From Pollenia angustigena (lineage: Eukaryota; Arthropoda; Insecta; Diptera; Polleniidae): a DNA stretch of 64,000 nt. Shown here piece after piece: positions 9,891 to 21,606 of the stretch. Location of the stretch: assembly GCA_930367215.1 (NCBI GenBank), contig OV884059.1, forward strand, positions 69,969,393-70,033,392. The letters run 5' to 3'. The notes beneath the pieces are model-generated. The model searched no databases, had not been told where the DNA came from, and saw only the letters and a program-made list of their open reading frames with translations. Made by a program: the position numbers and the translations under genes. Position 1 is the first letter of the stretch, and each line of letters begins with the position of its first letter.

Positions 9891-10059
9891 AATTTTTTAT
9901 TATTTATTTTGCTGTCACTTACAATTACTTAACAAGTTTTTGATTTTAACAAACTTAACCGCAACAGAACAGAAAAACTAATCAATTTCATAGGTTTTGT
10001 AATAACAAAAACAAATCAGCTGATTCGTAACAGAACAGAAAGTAAATACTAATTTTGCC

Positions 10060-10360
10060 TTTAACCTACTTTCAACTACAATTAATGTTGGAAGAATTCC
10101 AACTAATTGTAGTGGGGAATGTAAGATGAGATAAACTCACTGTTTATCGTTGTTGTTTTTGTTTAAGCTTTGATATTGTTACAAGTAAAACTGTTGCTTA
10201 TAATTCTTATTCGCTTAATAGTTTTATTTGTTTAATCTCTTTATATTTTCAAAAATCTTTGGATTAAGTTTCCTGACGATCTGGCCTAAGCAACCAGTGA
10301 AATGCGCATAGTAATAGCTTATCCCATCAACAATAAATTTCAGTGTTTTTATCAAGAATA
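10060..10360 (+). repeat. Retrozyme-family monomer, diverged
   Basis: This is about 70-80% like the 488-bp unit at 929-2147: the ACAACTACAATT...AATTGTAG region, the GATAAACTCACTGTTTAT block, the hammerhead region and the ATCAACAATAAATTTCAGTG tail follow in the same order. It is a single copy without a neighbour unit. Confidence 0.6.
10268..10315 (+). ncRNA. Degenerate hammerhead motif
   Basis: CUGACGA (10273-10279; position 7 may vary) is followed by CUGG/CCAG stem II, GAA, the AUGCGCAU palindrome and A at 10310. The 10.1-11.1 pair is U-U instead of G-C and stem I has a mismatch, so little or no cleavage is expected. Confidence 0.5.
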
Positions 10361-10831
10361 AAAATTGACCTGACAACTCTGTAATGATAAAGAAAATCGA
10401 AAACCCGGTTGTTCGAAACAGTTATTAAATAAAATAAGTGCGGGTTTTTAGCTATGTTATGTATATTAGAAAATCGGTTTTAGGAAAATGTCGAATAGTT
10501 GGCAACTCTAATCGAAACTGATTCAGGAACTTCATCCAAATTGTGATTAAAATCAGCGTTTAAAAAACTGCAGTCAAACTAGAAAAACTGCCATTTCTTC
10601 CACTTCTTTATTTGTCATTGGCAAAAAAAAACTGTTGCTTTTACTTCTGATTCATTAAATGTAAACAGTAGCTGTCAAATCTGAAATTTTCGTTGCTTAT
10701 TCGACAGGTTTTGTTTCGACAGCCGTTTTTCAAACCCTGTTTAAAACTACAAAATTGATTAAACTTATTTAATAAGTAACAAACTAGACCATAAAATTTT
10801 AATAATGTCGTTAACAATAAATATTACTTAC
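10361..10831. other. Grip84 intron sequence
   Basis: Unique-looking AT-rich sequence downstream (minus strand) of the Grip84 exon 4 donor. No further Grip84 exon could be recognised here or in 1-10360, so intron 4 probably spans the whole left part of the window. Confidence 0.5.
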
Positions 10832-12084
10832 ATAATAATCGTGAATTAAATTATTTAAAGCTTCACTCAGTGCTTGCAAAACCTGGCTGCAATTGGAAGT
10901 TGTGGCCTTCTGTATAAACTTTTGTATGCAATTGTAGTGCGATGCCAACGGCAGAATCTCTTGTGCAATATCACGCAAAGAACTGTGAATTTGATCAGAA
11001 ATTTTAAATTTCATAGAAAATGTTTGACTACCAACACTAGTGCAGGCTTCTGGGGTTATGTATGAGCCGCGCATTCCCGTCAAACAATATATCAGATCAC
11101 ACAACAAAAGATTTTCCTGGCTCGTTATGGGAATAGCTGCAATGTTACTTTGCTGAAATTGAAAATTATCAATGTTATGAAATTCCCATAAAGATTCAGT
11201 ATGTTGTTTTGTTTTTGAGGATTGAAACAGCGTAGAGCCTATTGAATTAGGTAAATTTGTGGTGTTAGTACCAGCCGTAGACATTAGAGCAGCGCTTATA
11301 ATGGAATTATTGTTTTGGGCGGTACGACTCAAACCACTTGAGGCTGCCTGGACAACGCGTTCTTTAATCTGGATTTAAACAATTAAAAAAATTGTACTAT
11401 TTAATAAAAATATGTCAATATTTTAATCATTTCAACTTTACTTCTGAAACACTTTCCGGTGTAACTGCATCAAAAATGGTTTTGGTCAGCAAGGGTGTGG
11501 AAGTGGACAAATCCTTCTTACGCATCGAATGCATGATGTTAGTATCCGAATAGTTATTTAAAAAGTACAACAGGCAGTAGAAAGGATCTTTTCTATAAAT
11601 AAAAGTAACATTTTTACCACAGAAAAGTCAGATTTCCACAAAACCTACTAACTTTTCTAATAATTTTGCAATTTCCTGTAAATGATCGATGGCTTTTGGC
11701 TGATGTTTTGATATTATTTCTAAAATTTTTAATAATTTGCGATTATTACGCTTCTCCTTGGTGATGCGGAACTCTCTCAATACGTCGTCGGCACTAAAAG
11801 TTGCACTGAAAAATCACAATTTATTTATATATGTATGTATTATTATCAATATACAAGTTGCGGTTTTTAATTTGTTTTGCTTTTTTAAATTGTTTATTGG
11901 CGCGGGACGCTCTAGCTTACACCGCACCTTCTAGCTAAATTTAGCAAATGCAATTCAATTTTGTAGGCACATCTGTTGTATTGTAATGTTTAGTATCCAA
12001 ATTAACTTACTTTGAATGTTCGATCAGCTTTTTTAGCGTTGCCCTGATTGGGTCCTTTGTCATATTTGGTTGTTCATTCATCAT
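10832..12084 (-). CDS. Grip84: Gamma-tubulin complex component 2 (GCP2/Grip84), first four exons, 3' part outside window
   Basis: GCP2 pairs with GCP3 and gamma-tubulin to form the small complex that nucleates microtubules at centrosomes and spindles. Exons on the minus strand: 12084-12011, 11805-11653, 11592-11442 and 11368-10832. They join with matching phases into 305 codons without a stop. Donors read GTAAGT, GTTAGT, GTAAAG, GTAAGT; acceptors all end in AG. Two ATGs stand in tandem at the start (MMNEQPN...), the first at 12084. Residues about 211-230 contain ENLLLCDLIYCLTGMRGSYI, typical of the N-terminal GRIP1 region of GCP2; exon 4 ends in ...LNNLIHDYY. The Asn/Ser/Thr-rich stretch before it is variable linker. 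The conserved GRIP2 half is not in the window, so intron 4 exceeds 10.8 kb. Identity rests on recognising the family sequence, with good certainty. Confidence 0.85.
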
Positions 12085-12330
12085 TCAAAAAAGTTTTCAG
12101 CCACTAATTTGTTTGTTTAATTTAACTGTTTTTAACTTTTTTTATTTGTTTATCTGAGTTTTTGTTTTTTTAGTATATTTTGTATGAGGTGACTTGATCT
12201 AATTAATGTTTATATTGTCAAAATTTATATACACAAAATTAAATCCCTGTCCAGACTTGCAATTTTTGTTGCAGCAATACTTGAGTTATTTGGGAGAAGA
12301 TTGGGGATGGGTACTTACCCTACAAGAAAT
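12085..12330 (-). promoter_or_regulatory. Upstream region / 5' UTR of Grip84
   Basis: This is the 245 bp between the Grip84 start and the first inverted end of the foldback structure. It is T-rich with no clear TATA box in the expected orientation. It must hold the promoter or part of it, because the 7.7-kb repeat structure begins immediately beyond. Confidence 0.35.
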
Positions 12331-12371
12331 GAATGAGCGAGTAGTCACATTTTTTTATTTATTTATTTTAT

Positions 12372-15300
12372 TTAATAATTAGTATTGTGGTTATTTTGTT
12401 GAACTATTTATGGTTTTTAATCCAAATTTTTAATTAGGCTTAAGTTCATCAAATTTAATTTTCATTAAATTATTTTTATGAAGAAAGGAATTTTACAACA
12501 TGAAAATTAATTAAAATTTACTGATAATTTTTCATTCTTGACTCAATCTGGGCTCGAACCCAGGCGTTTTTACGGACAGGTTACCCTGACATGTTTCGAT
12601 TGCAACCACTCAATCTCCTCAGAGGGCTTGCCGTTTAACACTCGCAGCCATCGACGACTGCTGACGTCATTAGTCAAACATCAATCCTTAAACCAAATTG
12701 TATTAAACCTTTGGTAGATCGAAATTTGCTTTGAATGATTATCTATTTTAATTTATTTTACATGTTCTTCCTTTACTTCTGTTTTTTCGTACTTTTGTCA
12801 AGAATATTTCTTGAAGTTCAAAGTACATATTTTGTTTGGTTTTTTCATTCTTTGTCTTTCTTTTTCTTGCTGACCTTTTCAGCACAACTTGAAGGACAAA
12901 TTCAAACATAGAGCTCGTGCCTTAGCTTTAACAATAATTAGTATTGTGGTTATTTTGTTGAACTATTTATGGTTTTTAATCCAAATTTTTAATTAGGCTT
13001 AAGTTCATCAAATTTAATTTTCATTAAATTATTTTTATGAAGAAAGGAATTTTACAACATGAAAATTAATTAAAATTTACTGATAATTTTTCATTCTTGA
13101 CTCAATCTGGGCTCGAACCCAGGCGTTTTTACGGACAGGTTACCCTGACATGTTTCGATTGCAACCACTCAATCTCCTCAGAGGGCTTGCCGTTTAACAC
13201 TCGCAGCCATCGACGACTGCTGACGTCATTAGTCAAACATCAATCCTTAAACCAAATTGTATTAAACCTTTGGTAGATCGAAATTTGCTTTGAATGATTA
13301 TCTATTTTAATTTATTTTACATGTTCTTCCTTTACTTCTGTTTTTTCGTACTTTTGTCAAGAATATTTCTTGAAGTTCAAAGTACATATTTTGTTTGGTT
13401 TTTTCATTCTTTGTCTTTCTTTTTCTTGCTGACCTTTTCAGCACAACTTGAAGGACAAATTCAAACATAGAGCTCGTGCCTTAGCTTTAACAATAATTAG
13501 TATTGTGGTTATTTTGTTGAACTATTTATGGTTTTTAATCCAAATTTTTAATTAGGCTTAAGTTCATCAAATTTAATTTTCATTAAATTATTTTTATGAA
13601 GAAAGGAATTTTACAACATGAAAATTAATTAAAATTTACTGATAATTTTTCATTCTTGACTCAATCTGGGCTCGAACCCAGGCGTTTTTACGGACAGGTT
13701 ACCCTGACATGTTTCGATTGCAACCACTCAATCTCCTCAGAGGGCTTGCCGTTTAACACTCGCAGCCATCGACGACTGCTGACGTCATTAGTCAAACATC
13801 AATCCTTAAACCAAATTGTATTAAACCTTTGGTAGATCGAAATTTGCTTTGAATGATTATCTATTTTAATTTATTTTACATGTTCTTCCTTTACTTCTGT
13901 TTTTTCGTACTTTTGTCAAGAATATTTCTTGAAGTTCAAAGTACATATTTTGTTTGGTTTTTTCATTCTTTGTCTTTCTTTTTCTTGCTGACCTTTTCAG
14001 CACAACTTGAAGGACAAATTCAAACATAGAGCTCGTGCCTTAGCTTTAACAATAATTAGTATTGTGGTTATTTTGTTGAACTATTTATGGTTTTTTATCC
14101 AAATTTTTAATTAGGCTTAAGTTCATCAAATTTAATTTTCATTAAATTATTTTTATGAAGAAAGGAATTTTACAACATGAAAATTAATTAAAATTTACTG
14201 ATAATTTTTCATTCTTGACTCAATCTGGGCTCGAACCCAGGCGTTTTTACGGACAGGTTACCCTGACATGTTTCGATTGCAACCACTCAATCTCCTCAGA
14301 GGGCTTGCCGTTTTACACTCGCAGCCATCGACGACTGCTGACGTCATTAGTCAAACATCAATCCTTAAACCAAATTGTATTAAACCTTTGGTAGATCGAA
14401 ATTTGCTTTGAATGATTATCTATTTTAATTTATTTTACATGTTCTTCCTTTACTTCTGTTTTTTCGTACTTTTGTCAAGAATATTTCTTGAAGTTCAAAG
14501 TACATATTTTGTTTGGTTTTTTCATTCTTTGTCTTTCTTTTTCTTGCTGACCTTTTCAGCACAACTTGAAGGACAAATTCAAACATAGAGCTCGTGTCTT
14601 AGCTTTAACAATAATTAGTATTGTGGTTATTTTGTTGAACTATTTATGGTTTTTAATCCAAATTTTTAATTAGGCTTAAGTTCATCAAATTTAATTTTCA
14701 TTAAATTATTTTTATGAAGAAAGGAATTTTACAACATGAAAATTAATTAAAATTTACTGATAATTTTTCATTCTTGACTCAATCTGGGCTCGAACCCAGG
14801 CGTTTTTACGGACAGGTTACCCTGACATGTTTCGATTGCAACCACTCAATCTCCTCAGAGGGCTTGCCGTTTAACACTCGCAGCCATCGACGACTGCTGA
14901 CGTCATTAGTCAAACATCAATCCTTAAACCAAATTGTATTAAACCTTTGGTAGATCGAAATTTGCTTTGAATGATTATCTATTTTAATTTATTTTACATG
15001 TTCTTCCTTTACTTCTGTTTTTTCGTACTTTTGTCAAGAATATTTCTTGAAGTTCAAAGTACATATTTTGTTTGGTTTTTTCATTCTTTGTCTTTCTTTT
15101 TCTTGCTGACCTTTTCAGCACAACTTGAAGGACAAATTCAAACATAGAGCTCGTGCCTTAGCTTTAACAATAATTAGTATTGTGGTTATTTTGTTGAACT
15201 ATTTATGGTTTTTAATCCAAATTTTTAATTAGGCTTAAGTTCATCAAATTTAATTTTCATTAAATTATTTTTATGAAGAAAGGAATTTTACAACATGAAA

Positions 15301-15984
15301 ATTAATTAAAATTTACTGATAATTTTTCATTCTTGACTCAATCTGGGCTCGAACCCAGGCGTTTTTACGGACAGGTTACCCTGACATGTTTCGATTGCAA
15401 CCACTCAATCTCCTCAGAGGGCTTGCCGTTTAACACTCGCAGCCATCGACGACTGCTGACGTCATTAGTCAAACATCAATCCTTAAACCAAATTGTATTA
15501 AACCTTTGGTAGATCGAAATTTGCTTTGAATGATTATCTATTTTAATTTATTTTACATGTTCTTCCTTTACTTCTGTTTTTTCGTACTTTTGTCAAGAAT
15601 ATTTCTTGAAGTTCAAAGTACATATTTTGTTTGGTTTTTTTCATTCTTTGTCTTTCTTTTTCTTGCTGACCTTTTCAGCACAACTTGAAGGACAAATTCA
15701 AACATAGAGCTCGTGCCTTAGCTTTAACAATAATTAGTATTGTGGTTATTTTGTTGAACTATTTATGGTTTTTAATCCAAATTTTTAATTAGGCTTAAGT
15801 TCATCAAATTTAATTTTCATTAAATTATTTTTATGAAGAAAGGAATTTTACAACATGAAAATTAATTAAAATTTACTGATAATTTTTCATTCTTGACTCA
15901 ATCTGGGCTCGAACCCAGGCGTTTTTACGGACAGGTTACCCTGACATGTTTCGATTGCAACCACTCAATCTCCTCAGAGGGCTT
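12372..15984 (+). repeat. 559-bp tandem array, left arm (6 full units plus 249 bp)
   Basis: AGTATTGTGG recurs at 12381, 12940, 13499, 14058, 14617, 15176 and 15736; every period is 559 bp except the last, 560, which has one extra T in a T run. The units differ at only a few bases in all (for example TTTTTATCC at about 14092 and TTTTACACT at about 14312). The seventh unit is cut after CAGAGGGCTTG at 15984. No long ORF exists. Confidence 0.9.
12541..12630 (-). promoter_or_regulatory. tRNA-like Pol III promoter motif in the 559-bp unit (one shown; present in every complete unit)
   Basis: Read on the minus strand of the left arm, each unit has a B-box-like GGGTTCGAGCC in a small hairpin (CTGGG/CCCAG), about 50 bp downstream of an A-box-like TTGAGTGGTTGCAATCG. 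This spacing matches tRNA genes and tRNA-derived SINE heads. The T-arm loop is one base short and the acceptor stem does not close, so it is not a functional tRNA. The other units repeat it every 559 bp (plus strand in the right arm). Confidence 0.5.
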
Positions 15985-18900
15985 GAGTCAAGAATGAAAA
16001 ATTATCAGTAAATTTTAATTAATTTTCATGTTGTAAAATTCCTTTCTTCATAAAAATAATTTAATGAAAATTAAATTTGATGAACTTAAGCCTAATTAAA
16101 AATTTGGATTAAAAACCATAAATAGTTCAACAAAATAACCACAATACTAATTATTGTTAAAGCTAAGGCACGAGCTCTATGTTTGAATTTGTCCTTCAAG
16201 TTGTGCTGAAAAGGTCAGCAAGAAAAAGAAAGACAAAGAATGAAAAAACCAAACAAAATATGTACTTTGAACTTCAAGAAATATTCTTGACAAAAGTACG
16301 AAAAAACAGAAGTAAAGGAAGAACATGTAAAATAAATTAAAATAGATAATCATTCAAAGCAAATTTCGATCTACCAAAGGTTTAATACAATTTGGTTTAA
16401 GGATTGATGTTTGACTAATGACGTCAGCAGTCGTCGATGGCTGCGAGTGTTAAACGGCAAGCCCTCTGAGGAGATTGAGTGGTTGCAATCGAAACATGTC
16501 AGGGTAACCTGTCCGTAAAAACGCCTGGGTTCGAGCCCAGATTGAGTCAAGAATGAAAAATTATCAGTAAATTTTAATTAATTTTCATGTTGTAAAATTC
16601 CTTTCTTCATAAAAATAATTTAATGAAAATTAAATTTGATGAACTTAAGCCTAATTAAAAATTTGGATTAAAAACCATAAATAGTTCAACAAAATAACCA
16701 CAATACTAATTATTGTTAAAGCTAAGGCACGAGCTCTATGTTTGAATTTGTCCTTCAAGTTGTGCTGAAAAGGTCAGCAAGAAAAAGAAAGACAAAGAAT
16801 GAAAAAACCAAACAAAATATGTACTTTGAACTTCAAGAAATATTCTTGACAAAAGTACGAAAAAACAGAAGTAAAGGAAGAACATGTAAAATAAATTAAA
16901 ATAGATAATCATTCAAAGCAAATTTCGATCTACCAAAGGTTTAATACAATTTGGTTTAAGGATTGATGTTTGACTAATGACGTCAGCAGTCGTCGATGGC
17001 TGCGAGTGTTAAACGGCAAGCCCTCTGAGGAGATTGAGTGGTTGCAATCGAAACATGTCAGGGTAACCTGTCCGTAAAAACGCCTGGGTTCGAGCCCAGA
17101 TTGAGTCAAGAATGAAAAATTATCAGTAAATTTTAATTAATTTTCATGTTGTAAAATTCCTTTCTTCATAAAAATAATTTAATGAAAATTAAATTTGATG
17201 AACTTAAGCCTAATTAAAAATTTGGATTAAAAACCATAAATAGTTCAACAAAATAACCACAATACTAATTATTGTTAAAGCTAAGGCACGAGCTCTATGT
17301 TTGAATTTGTCCTTCAAGTTGTGCTGAAAAGGTCAGCAAGAAAAAGAAAGACAAAGAATGAAAAAACCAAACAAAATATGTACTTTGAACTTCAAGAAAT
17401 ATTCTTGACAAAAGTACGAAAAAACAGAAGTAAAGGAAGAACATGTAAAATAAATTAAAATAGATAATCATTCAAAGCAAATTTCGATCTACCAAAGGTT
17501 TAATACAATTTGGTTTAAGGATTGATGTTTGACTAATGACGTCAGCAGTCGTCGATGGCTGCGAGTGTTAAACGGCAAGCCCTCTGAGGAGATTGAGTGG
17601 TTGCAATCGAAACATGTCAGGGTAACCTGTCCGTAAAAACGCCTGGGTTCGAGCCCAGATTGAGTCAAGAATGAAAAATTATCAGTAAATTTTAATTAAT
17701 TTTCATGTTGTAAAATTCCTTTCTTCATAAAAATAATTTAATGAAAATTAAATTTGATGAACTTAAGCCTAATTAAAAATTTGGATTAAAAACCATAAAT
17801 AGTTCAACAAAATAACCACAATACTAATTATTGTTAAAGCTAAGGCACGAGCTCTATGTTTGAATTTGTCCTTCAAGTTGTGCTGAAAAGGTCAGCAAGA
17901 AAAAGAAAGACAAAGAATGAAAAAACCAAACAAAATATGTACTTTGAACTTCAAGAAATATTCTTGACAAAAGTACGAAAAAACAGAAGTAAAGGAAGAA
18001 CATGTAAAATAAATTAAAATAGATAATCATTCAAAGCAAATTTCGATCTACCAAAGGTTTAATACAATTTGGTTTAAGGATTGATGTTTGACTAATGACG
18101 TCAGCAGTCGTCGATGGCTGCGAGTGTTAAACGGCAAGCCCTCTGAGGAGATTGAGTGGTTGCAATCGAAACATGTCAGGGTAACCTGTCCGTAAAAACG
18201 CCTGGGTTCGAGCCCAGATTGAGTCAAGAATGAAAAATTATCAGTAAATTTTAATTAATTTTCATGTTGTAAAATTCCTTTCTTCATAAAAATAATTTAA
18301 TGAAAATTAAATTTGATGAACTTAAGCCTAATTAAAAATTTGGATTAAAAACCATAAATAGTTCAACAAAATAACCACAATACTAATTATTGTTAAAGCT
18401 AAGGCACGAGCTCTATGTTTGAATTTGTCCTTCAAGTTGTGCTGAAAAGGTCAGCAAGAAAAAGAAAGACAAAGAATGAAAAAACCAAACAAAATATGTA
18501 CTTTGAACTTCAAGAAATATTCTTGACAAAAGTACGAAAAAACAGAAGTAAAGGAAGAACATGTAAAATAAATTAAAATAGATAATCATTCAAAGCAAAT
18601 TTCGATCTACCAAAGGTTTAATACAATTTGGTTTAAGGATTGATGTTTGACTAATGACGTCAGCAGTCGTCGATGGCTGCGAGTGTTAAACGGCAAGCCC
18701 TCTGAGGAGATTGAGTGGTTGCAATCGAAACATGTCAGGGTAACCTGTCCGTAAAAACGCCTGGGTTCGAGCCCAGATTGAGTCAAGAATGAAAAATTAT
18801 CAGTAAATTTTAATTAATTTTCATGTTGTAAAATTCCTTTCTTCATAAAAATAATTTAATGAAAATTAAATTTGATGAACTTAAGCCTAATTAAAAATTT

Positions 18901-19465
18901 GGATTAAAAACCATAAATAGTTCAACAAAATAACCACAATACTAATTATTGTTAAAGCTAAGGCACGAGCTCTATGTTTGAATTTGTCCTTCAAGTTGTG
19001 CTGAAAAGGTCAGCAAGAAAAAGAAAGACAAAGAATGAAAAAACCAAACAAAATATGTACTTTGAACTTCAAGAAATATTCTTGACAAAAGTACGAAAAA
19101 ACAGAAGTAAAGGAAGAACATGTAAAATAAATTAAAATAGATAATCATTCAAAGCAAATTTCGATCTACCAAAGGTTTAATACAATTTGGTTTAAGGATT
19201 GATGTTTGACTAATGACGTCAGCAGTCGTCGATGGCTGCGAGTGTTAAACGGCAAGCCCTCTGAGGAGATTGAGTGGTTGCAATCGAAACATGTCAGGGT
19301 AACCTGTCCGTAAAAACGCCTGGGTTCGAGCCCAGATTGAGTCAAGAATGAAAAATTATCAGTAAATTTTAATTAATTTTCATGTTGTAAAATTCCTTTC
19401 TTCATAAAAATAATTTAATGAAAATTAAATTTGATGAACTTAAGCCTAATTAAAAATTTGGATTA
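15985..19465 (-). repeat. 559-bp tandem array, right arm, inverted (6 full units plus about 125 bp)
   Basis: These are the same units in the opposite orientation: ATTGAGTCAAG recurs at 16541, 17100, 17659, 18218, 18777 and 19336, exactly 559 bp apart. No difference between these units was noticed. The array ends inside a unit at GGATTA, where a LINE 3' tail begins. Confidence 0.9.
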
Positions 19466-19890
19466 TTTTATTTATTTATTTATTTCCTAATATAAGCCAC
19501 TGAGGCCAAATATATATTACGCAGCACGTAGTACCTAAGTATTACATCAGAGAACTATATGTATAAAAAATAAGCATATATATATAAAGGCACATTATAT
19601 TATTAATAAAATCTAATAACAAACAATCTCAATTCATTCGCTTCCCCGAGCATAAAAAAATCACAAGGACATGTATCAATAGTTGATTAATAAGAATAAA
19701 GAGTTAAATTCGGTCCAAATAGGGAAGTGCGTATATGCTAAATTTTCAAGCAATACGTAATAATAACTACCAATTTGCATCCGAAAAATGCGCCATTAGT
19801 TTCAATCTGAAAGCGTTATTAGAGTGCGTGAAGGTACGCAATTCTAATGGTAGGTTGTTCCAATGATAAATAACTCTGACAAGGAAAGAT
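19466..19890 (-). mobile_element. 3' fragment of a CR1/jockey-like LINE
   Basis: On the minus strand, translation gives HWNNLPLELRTFTHSNNAF, the conserved last block of many non-LTR RT proteins, then stops and a 3' UTR ending in a (TAAA)n-like tail at 19466-19490. It abuts the truncated last 559-bp unit, so it may have inserted into the array and replaced the unit's end. Confidence 0.6.
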
Positions 19891-20168
19891 CAAATGATAG
19901 AAGGAAATGACCGAATGTGACCGAAAACTTTATTTCGGTCATTTCTTTCTATCATTTTCTTAACACCAAAATAAAAAATGTGACTACTCGCTCATTCATT
20001 CAAGTACATACTCTGCAATTCTGTTTTGTTTTGTTATTCTCACACTTTTTTGTCGTTATATAATTATAATCATAAAATCTTATTAAATTAATTTAAAAAT
20101 TTAATTTCTTTCATACAACTATCCTAAACTTTTACGAACATCAAAAGTTTGACTTGTCAAGTCTTGAG
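19891..20168. other. Hairpin and right inverted end of the foldback structure
   Basis: TGATAGAAGGAAATGACCGAA (about 19894) pairs with TTCGGTCATTTCTTTCTATC (about 19933-19953), a strong local hairpin. The right inverted end (to 20001) and ordinary AT-rich sequence follow. No gene. Confidence 0.4.
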
Positions 20169-20331
20169 CAAGGCGAATTGACTAGAAGGTGGGGTCAAGT
20201 CAACATATGGTGTTTTTTTCAGTGGTCGACTTGTCAAAGTTTGTACACAAACTAGTATTTTATGTAAACAAACCTATGTTTTTTACAGTGATGTTGTAGA
20301 GGTAATCTCACCTTCTAGTCAATTCGCCTAG
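20169..20331. mobile_element. hAT-type MITE, 163 bp
   Basis: The inverted ends CAAGGCGAATTGACTAGAAG and CTTCTAGTCAATTCGCCTAG differ by one base. An exact 8-bp target duplication GTCTTGAG lies at 20161-20168 and 20332-20339. It sits inside a copy of the TTA/CAA-flanked family seen at 30162 and 30911, as the flanking AGTCTTGAG...TTTTAGGA shows. Confidence 0.75.
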
Positions 20332-20339
20332 GTCTTGAG

Positions 20340-20990
20340 TTTTTAGGAAAGAGCGGAAAATAAATGGCATTCTCATTTCGCTTCTCACCTAAAAGCTCAA
20401 GACTTGACGTCTTATTAATGCACAACATCCAACAAAATTTGGGAAGGATTGCACAAGTAGGCGTGGTACAAAATATGTATATTGATTTAAATAGAAAGAA
20501 CGGCAAGATAAAGTTCTGAGCCGGGTGGCATACTTTTTTCGTGTGCCCCGAAAACAGAATTTCAGTCAAAAAGTAATTATATTGTAAAAAAATATATTCA
20601 TATATACACCAAAAAAAGTATACAAATACGGCTGCACAATGGTGCGGGGAGTCGATATATAAAAGAGAAACAAGTAATTCAATAGATTTAGAATACCTGC
20701 AGAATGTTGTATCATTCAAGCAAAAAGTATGTGAAATATTGAGGAAAAGCTTTTTAAATTCAAATTTTACTCATTCGAAAATGATTAAAAAATAAAACAT
20801 TTTATAAAAAAAATAATTCCCACATTCTATTTGAAATATATTAGATGTTTACTTTTAAGTGAAAATTGTTTTTGAAAAAAAATTCACTTATTGTATGGAT
20901 TTAAATCAGTTCCGTTAACAATAACGGAAAACGTGTGGACCGTACGTGTGCCCTGATTGGAAGTCCATTGCGCTATGATTGCTATTCTGA
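20340..20990. other. Decayed repeat sequence, no gene
   Basis: The first part (to about 20410) belongs to the interrupted element around the 20169 MITE. A 134-codon open frame on the minus strand (20719-20315) has no coding character. CGTGTGGACCGTACGTG near 20932 resembles the ends of the element near 38.9 kb. Confidence 0.35.
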
Positions 20991-20994
20991 TGAA

Positions 20995-21042
20995 GTTTCC
21001 TGATGATCTGGCCTAAGCAACCAGTGAAATGCGCATAGGAAT
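20995..21042 (+). ncRNA. Hammerhead motif with U-U at 10.1-11.1
   Basis: CUGAUGA occupies 21000-21006. Stem II is CUGG/CCAG, capped at its base by a U-U mismatch where G-C is expected. GAA, the AUGCGCAU palindrome and A at 21037 follow. Stem I has five pairs (GUUUC with GGAAU). Probably weak or inactive. Confidence 0.55.
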
Positions 21043-21558
21043 AGCTTATCCCATCAACAATAAATTTCAAGTGTTTTTATCAAGAATAAAAACTGGGAAT
21101 TAAGCACGAATAACAAAATCTTTTGAAATTAAAATTTTGTATAGGAATAGCTTATCCCATCAACAATAAATTTCAAGTGTTTTTATCAAGAATAAAAACT
21201 TGAAATTAAGCACGAATAACAAAATCTTTTGAAATTAAAATTTTGTAGTCCCAAAAATTAAAATTACTTTTTGATAATAAACAGGCAAGTGCACGGCCTA
21301 AAAAACCACTTAATTGACAACATCTTTTGTAAGTTGTTGTTGTTTTTTTTAACCTACTTAAAACTACAATTAATGTTGAGAGAATTTCAACTAATTGTAG
21401 TGGGGAATGTAAGATGAGATAAACCCACTGTTTATTGTTGATGTGTTTTGTTTAAACTTTGATATTACAACAAGTAAAACTGTTGCTATAAGTCTTATAA
21501 GTTTAACAGTTTTATTTGGTTTAATATTTTTAGTTTTTCTAAAATCTTTATAGATGAA

Positions 21559-21606
21559 GTTTCCTGATGATCTGGCCTAAGCAACCAGTGAAATGCGCAT
21601 AGCAAT
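21559..21606 (+). ncRNA. Hammerhead motif with U-U at 10.1-11.1, second copy
   Basis: This has the same core as the copy at 20995, with CUGAUGA at 21564-21570 and predicted cut 21601/21602. Stem I has an added U-C mismatch. It shares the U-U defect, so that change predates the duplication or defines this subfamily. Confidence 0.5.

Larger units (their letters stand above)
12331..20005. mobile_element. Foldback-like structure bounded by inverted ends
   Basis: ATGAATGAGCGAGTAGTCAC followed by ATTTTTT at 12331-12355 is repeated in inverted orientation at about 19975-20001 (ACTCGCTCATTCATT). CAAG stands just outside both ends and may be the target duplication. The inside is almost entirely two opposed arrays of a 559-bp unit meeting at 15984/15985, plus a LINE 3' fragment near the right end. 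Long inverted repeats built of tandem units are the defining feature of Foldback/Galileo-type elements. No transposase is present, so class assignment is inference. A sequence-assembly origin of the inversion must also be considered. Confidence 0.5.

Noticed and set aside
10874..11065. Plus-strand frame opposite Grip84 exon 4
   Set aside because: Shadow of the minus-strand coding exon.
12541..19340. Functional tRNA genes in the 559-bp array
   Set aside because: The T-arm hairpin has a 6-nt loop, no acceptor stem closes around the boxes, and no anticodon arm fits. Kept only as a Pol III-like promoter motif.
20315..20719. 134-codon minus-strand frame as a gene
   Set aside because: Low-complexity aromatic-rich translation, spans a repeat boundary, and shows no family resemblance.
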